Source: Trifolium pratense
Lineage: Eukaryota > Streptophyta > Magnoliopsida > Fabales > Fabaceae
Direction: 5' to 3'
Assembly: GCF_020283565.1 (NCBI RefSeq)
Contig: NC_060062.1
Span: forward strand, 50,552,439 to 50,616,438
DNA length: 64,000 nucleotides
Made by a program: the position numbers and the translations under genes
Shown here: positions 56,040 to 64,000 of the stretch, piece by piece
Numbering within the stretch: position 1 is the first letter of the stretch
How the letters are laid out: every line of letters begins with the position of its first letter
The notes under the pieces: generated by a model
Databases searched by the model: none
The model's input: only the letters and a program-made list of their open reading frames with translations
What the model was told of the DNA's origin: nothing

Positions 56040-56443
56040 ATGATGAATAATTTGTACGGTACGTCGTACTTGTTTTCCTTCTTCTTTTGTCTTTTAGAAA
56101 TTTTGCATTTTTCGTGTTTGGAACGGTAGCATGATTGGGCAGAATTTCACGTTGTACTAAATTTAGTTGGTATACTTTTTAAGTTTAATATTTAAAGATC
56201 ATTAAATTATTTTTGAAACACGGACTCCGACACTGACATTTAATACGATACGGACACATCATTAATGTAAAATATATAGAACACCGATATTGTGACATAT
56301 TTATAAAATATCTAGGTTGAAAATCAAAATATATGCATGTGCATCTAAGTTGAACAAATTATTTCATTAAAAAAGTTTTAAATCATTTGTTAGAAGATGC
56401 CAATCACTTAAATCTATCACAATTATTTCGATGGTGTTAGTTT
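56040..56443. other. Spacer after the second tRNA-Phe
   Basis: AT-rich, non-coding, nothing recognised. Confidence 0.4.
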
Positions 56444-56480
56444 CAGGGACGGACTTGGAGGGGGGCAAGCAGTGGCCAAG

Positions 56481-56522
<42 letters not shown>

Positions 56523-57064
56523 ATCTACATACATTCATATACATATTATATCATATACCATGTACATATTATATCATATACCATTAGTATATTATAATTT
56601 GTAAATATATCTATTATTTATCATTTACATTATATAAATAAGAATTTAATTGATATGTATTTACGGTGTAAAAATATTTGTATTGTCGAACAATTATAAG
56701 TGTTGAATTATTAAAAACATAGTCTTGTAAAAAAAAAAAACATAGCCTTTTAATAAACAAAAAATTAGTTGTTTCGAGTGGTAAGAGTTTTGAGTCTCTT
56801 AAGTAAGCGGTCAAAAGTTTCATATTTGACTCTTGTGTATGAACAAAATTTGATTGAGGAGAAGAACTTATTTTTTGTGCCCCACATATTTCTCGGATGC
56901 GATTAGTCATCGGTCACCATTAAACAAGAAATTCGTAAATATGATACGATAACATTAAAAAAAAAAATACATGGACAAGTGTAATAGAAAAATCTACATT
57001 CATTTTTATTATTATTTTATTATTTTTCGGCCCCCGGTGTAATAAGCTTCTGGATCCGTCCCTG
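56444..57064. mobile_element. hAT-type MITE (621 bp) containing a poly-C tract
   Basis: The 8-bp duplication GTTAGTTT lies at 56,436-56,443 and 57,065-57,072. The left end is CAGGGACGGACTTGGAG and the inverted right end is CAGGGACGGATCCAGAAG. The interior is AT-rich and non-coding, with a 40-C run near the left end and a possible degraded SINE near 56,765-56,870. Confidence 0.87.
56481..56520. repeat. 40-base poly-C homopolymer
   Basis: Exactly 40 consecutive C residues, preceded by GGCCAAG. Related elements usually show only a short C run here, so expansion or an assembly/base-calling artefact are both possible. Confidence 0.95.
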
Positions 57065-57198
57065 GTTAGTTTCTATAGTTACACGCAGAATATATTTTTG
57101 GTTTACAAAAAAAGAATATAAAACAATATACAAGAATATTTGACCTTAATTTATCCATCTACTATAAAAAAAAATTAAAAATATTGTAATCAAATGTA

Positions 57199-57838
57199 GG
57201 GTCCGTTTGTTTGAGATTTTAAAAAAATGATTTTGAAAAAAAATCTAAAGTTATTTGCCGTTTGTTTACAATCACTAAAATCTATTTTTTTAAGATGGTA
57301 AGGGATGATGAATGATAAAAAAAATGTATTTTGATAAAAGCTATTGAAAATAGATTCTATGATTTTTTTTACTAAAATGATTTTTGAAAAAATCTGAAAC
57401 AAACACAAGTAAGATAAAAAAAAATGGCTTAACTACACATTTGGTCCCTTACGTTTATTTTAGGTTTCAATTTGGTCCCTTACGTTTAAAAAGTATCAAT
57501 TTGGTCCCTTACGTTTATTTTAGGTTTCAAGTTAGTCCTTTCCGTCAATTTTGTCACATGTGGCAGTCAATTTGCATATGTGGACTGACACGTGGCACTT
57601 TGACACAGTGACACGTGTACTGTTCAAACGGTGTTAGTGACAAAACTAACGGAAAGGACTAACTTGAAACCTAAAATAAACGTAAGGGACCAAATTGATA
57701 CTTTTTAAACGTAAGGGACCAAATTGAAACCTAAAATAAACGTAAGGGACCAAATATGTAGTTAAGCCAAAAAAAATAGATTTTTTTTTTTTGGCAAAAA
57801 TAGATTTTTTTGGTGAAAAATCTGAAACAAACAGGCCC
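57199..57838. mobile_element. Outer MITE with GGGTCCGTTTGTTT ends, carrying a nested MITE
   Basis: The left end GGGTCCGTTTGTTTGAGATT and the inverted right end GGGCCTGTTTGTTTCAGATT pair. GTA flanks both sides. Another element was inserted at 57,426. Fragments similar to its interior occur at 33,740-33,840. Confidence 0.75.
57426..57768. mobile_element. Nested foldback MITE, MULE-like (343 bp)
   Basis: Long, nearly perfect arms (GGCTTAACTACACATTTGGT ... and its reverse complement at the right end) cover almost the whole element. A 9-bp AAAAAAAAT lies on both sides (57,417-57,425 and 57,769-57,777). GGTCCCTTACGTTT recurs three times per arm. The 9-bp duplication suggests mobilisation by a Mutator-like transposase, although an A-rich target makes the duplication less decisive. 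Confidence 0.82.
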
Positions 57839-57841
57839 GTA

Positions 57842-58326
57842 ATCTTTTTGGTTCCTTAGTTTCGAGACATCTTTAGTCCTTGTGAATATGTGTAACATGT
57901 GTCAAAGTAGAGTAGAAGCAAAGAAAAAAAATATGGGCACTTGTCTGACACGTGTTGTACGAGTATCTTATAGGTGCCGGATACCGATCTAAGGAGTTTC
58001 AGAGTAAAGGAAAAATGATTTTTTTTTAAACAGCTGTCTTAACTATCTAACACATGTCGTACGAGAGTCATACAAGTGTCGAAACCATATGATAAAACAA
58101 AAATGCAAAGCTTTAGTAGAGCAAGTATGAAAAATGGAAATGTAGTTTTTTTCGTGTTCAAGATTTTTTTTAACTCTATGGCTGATAATGACCCGAGCCA
58201 ACTCACAAATAGATTGAAGCTCGATTCGACAATTGCCTCGTTGAATTTGGTTCATGAACCAAATAAGTTGAACTTGAGTCAAAAGTTAAGTTCGTTAAAT
58301 AAATGAGTTGAACGTAAATTATATAT
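57842..58326. repeat. Spacer and left part of a dispersed repeat
   Basis: 58,190-58,310 resembles 26,560-26,690. The rest is non-coding AT-rich DNA. Confidence 0.45.
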
Positions 58327-58764
58327 TGTTCTGGATTGACTAAAGCCCAATACACATCAAGGCCCATCTTAATGGGATAAGAATAGCAAGTGGCACGAGC
58401 GACCACAATATAAATACACGAGCACGTATAAGGGCTATACGCTCCCAATATCCAAACATGCTCCCAAAACAAAGGATAATTCATGTGTTATATGTGGCAG
58501 ATTCTCTACACATGGGGACCTCACTATACTGTAAACCCTAATATTTTCCTATATATAAACATTCATACATCAATCTCTAAGTATGACCTCTGCGCCTTCA
58601 ATTTACACTCTCTTTTACCTCATTCAAATACAGACTTGAGTGTTGACGCACTAACATTTTCGCAGGTACATTTCCCCCATAAAGACCAAGAAATCACCTC
58701 AGTACCACCACACAGAACTCCTACCAGCTGAATCATCATCATCTAAGACAATCATTTCTGAACA
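58327..58764 (+). repeat. Solo-LTR-like sequence (438 bp)
   Basis: The segment begins TGTTCTGGATTG and ends CATTTCTGAACA, giving TG..CA with TGTTC/GAACA inverted ends. It carries a TATA-like TATATAAAC (58,551), then TTGAGTGTTGACGCACTAAC and CGCAGGTAC, wording common near the 3' part of plant gypsy-type LTRs. The adjacent 5-mers (TATAT and ACCCG) do not match, so a clean solo LTR is not proven. It interrupts the repeat also seen near 26,530. Confidence 0.55.
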
Positions 58765-59051
58765 ACCCGTTCATATATAGTTTGACTCGTGAACTAATTC
58801 AGTTATATAATATATTTCCAAACTTTGTTACTTCTATCGGTTTTTGGTTGGTTTTATACATTTTTCTGCATATTTATGCCAATCTGAATTTCGTACGCAT
58901 TTATGATGACGTTTATTTTATTTTAATATTTGATTTTTCTTTTAGAAAAATAGTTTAAAAGATTAAAGATTTGAAATTTTGACCAACAAATTTACTGATT
59001 CACTTAACGAGTTGAACCGAACAATCCAAACCAAGTTGTTCCTAAGCTTAA
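58765..59051. repeat. Right part of the dispersed repeat
   Basis: CGTGAACTAATTCAGTTATA onward resembles 26,692-26,880. Non-coding. Confidence 0.5.
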
Positions 59052-59934
59052 GTGTGTGTTTGGTTTGACGGTTGCTAGAATTGAGTTTGGAAGAATTGAG
59101 TTTGAGAGAATTGATTTTGGTTAAAAGTGAGTTTAGGTAACGTGATTTATGTTTGGATACATTAAATAAAAGTGATTCTTATCAATTTATGATGTTTGGA
59201 TAATTGGTATCAAAATTGCTTTTAAACTTGTAAATTACCAAAATGTCTCCAACTCCAACCAATATTATTTATTAAAGAGCAGCTCGACACTGGTAAACAA
59301 AATCCAATAAAATCACCTGTATCTCTCTTAATAACACCACCACCTGTTTTACTTTCAGAAAAAATAAAATAAACACCACAACTTTTGTCAAAATTAAAAC
59401 ACCGCCATCATTCATTTTTCTAGAATTTTTCGAGAATCTTCAATAACCTTCTACCTTTTCTCCTTCCATCTCTCAACTTTATCATACCCTTTTTTTCGTT
59501 TCTCCTTCCCCATCTCTCAATATTCTTCTACCATATTCTAGCAATTTTTTCATCTAATCTCTCGTTTCCCTCATCATCAACATGCTACAGGGCTCAAACA
59601 AATTGGTGGTGTTGTTGATTTTAGAGGGGAAAAGTAACATGTAGCTTGTTCGAATGGTGGATCTGGAGGGTGAATTTGGGAAAGGCAATATGTCAAGGGC
59701 AGATAGGGAATAAAAAAGAAGAATAAAAAGCATTTAAAGAAAAGATCTCCAAATCAATTTTCCTTTGACGCGGAAGCTTGGAATTGTAGCTTCCATTGAA
59801 CTCGCGTTTGGAGTGAAGAATCACGTTTCATGATTCGTTTTTGTTTTTATCCAAACACCTCAGAAATTGGAAAACTCGCGTCTGGAAAAGCAAACTCGCG
59901 TATAGGGCGTAAAAACGCACAACCAAACAGACGC
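59052..59934. mobile_element. Harbinger-like MITE (883 bp)
   Basis: TAA flanks both ends. The left end GTGTGTGTTTGGTTTGACGG and the inverted right end GCGTCTGTTTGGTTGTGCG pair imperfectly. Subterminal parts also mirror each other loosely (GAATTGAGTTTGG; CTCGCGTTTGGAG). No transposase frame. It ends about 325 bp before the COG8 start. Confidence 0.7.
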
Positions 59935-60258
59935 TAAAACAGTCAAGTTTGAAAAAAATAAAATAGATAACAATCTATTCGGTCATTTTTCCCAATAACA
60001 TCATCGCCGTTACTGCTCACTGCTCCTCCTCGGCCCTCCTCGGCCCTCCTCCATCTTCTCATTTAGTCTTTCTCTGGTTCTTTTCATTGTTATCTTTTTA
60101 TTCTTATAAACACAACACAATGACTCTAATTTCTCAAAGAACGTGAAATTGCAATTAAAAAAAAAAGGTTTCCAGCCAAAAAAGAATCACCACCTGAGAA
60201 CAAACAAACCTCTTTCCGTTTAACCCGATCCAGATCTATCTACACCAACAACATAATA
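59935..60258 (+). promoter_or_regulatory. COG8 promoter/leader region
   Basis: A CT-rich leader with CTCCTCGGCCCTCCTCGGCC (a short tandem) near 60,025-60,050 and no strong TATA box, in keeping with a housekeeping gene. The MITE at 59,052-59,934 abuts it. Confidence 0.4.
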
Positions 60259-63714
<3,456 letters not shown>

Positions 63715-64000
63715 GTGAGCTTCTTCCATCATTAGAGATCTTGAAAGGAATTATTATTTTGTAAATAATGAAGACAGGGATATAGACATTATGGATTATA
63801 TAAAGACTAAAGGTCAAAACAGGTCTTTCGCAAAAAAAAATGGAGACCTATTTGGTCCTTAGAAATGAAAAATACCAATTTGGTCCTCTAAAATCCAATG
63901 TAGTCAGGTTCTCGCACCGGGTCTTAGGTTCTTAAGATCCTACGAGCTCGTGAAGGCCAAGCGAGCTTAGAACCCATGCAGGTTCCTTTTTTGACCTGTC
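63715..64000 (+). other. Start of COG8 intron 6
   Basis: Donor GTGAGC at 63,715. It contains TTTGGTCCTTAGAAATGAAA, TTTGGTCCTCTAAAATCCAA and a GC-richer GGTTCTCGCACCGGGTCTTA stretch that looks like part of a dispersed repeat cut by the window edge. Confidence 0.6.

Overview
This is plant nuclear DNA, most likely from a papilionoid legume of the Medicago/Trifolium/Pisum type. The evidence is intron-split genes with GT..AG junctions, AT-rich spacers, plant-only families (PPR, IQD, SKIP23-type F-box, AMT2-type transporter, a homologue of soybean syringolide-induced protein 14-1-1) and a dense mixture of plant transposons. The species call is inference from gene content and repeat style only.

Layout. 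1-8,360 is a retroelement block on the minus strand: a very young non-autonomous LTR element with about 2.5-kb LTRs and only 0.7 kb inside, a truncated Ty1/copia element, and a LINE RNase H scrap split by another insertion. A PPR gene follows (8,485-10,017, +), then a small At1g76070-like gene (11,327-11,806, -) and a three-exon ammonium transporter (12,915-15,414, -). 16,330-17,481 holds a Stowaway-like MITE and a hAT-type MITE. 18,357-24,927 is a structurally complete LINE, with intact ORF1 and ORF2 overlapping by ATGA between 16-bp target duplications. 24,944-32,014 is repeat-rich spacer ending in a 3.4-kb CACTA element whose ends carry arrays of hairpin repeats. A short IQD gene lies at 34,267-34,989 (-), then SINE, MITE and LINE debris, then a four-exon UPF0548/DUF1990 gene (37,654-40,848, +).

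43,208-56,040 is a local duplication cluster: three intact single-exon F-box/DUF295 genes, all +, a degraded trace of a fourth, shared flanking DNA including a piece in inverted orientation, one tRNA-Lys and two tRNA-Phe genes that were copied with the flanks. 56,444-59,934 is mostly MITEs (hAT, nested MULE-like, Harbinger-like) and a solo-LTR-like sequence. The window ends inside COG8 (60,259 onward, +), of which six exons are visible.

The genes do not form one pathway. They are independent housekeeping or regulatory loci: predicted organellar RNA processing, ammonium transport, calmodulin binding, ubiquitin-ligase substrate choice and Golgi tethering. I found no convincing previously undescribed biological system. 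The most unusual items are the short-interior LTR element with nearly identical LTRs, the intact LINE, the CACTA hairpin array with compensating stem changes, the F-box/tRNA patchwork and a 1.4-kb foldback element built from a minisatellite. All boundaries were found by eye; no database search or alignment program was run.
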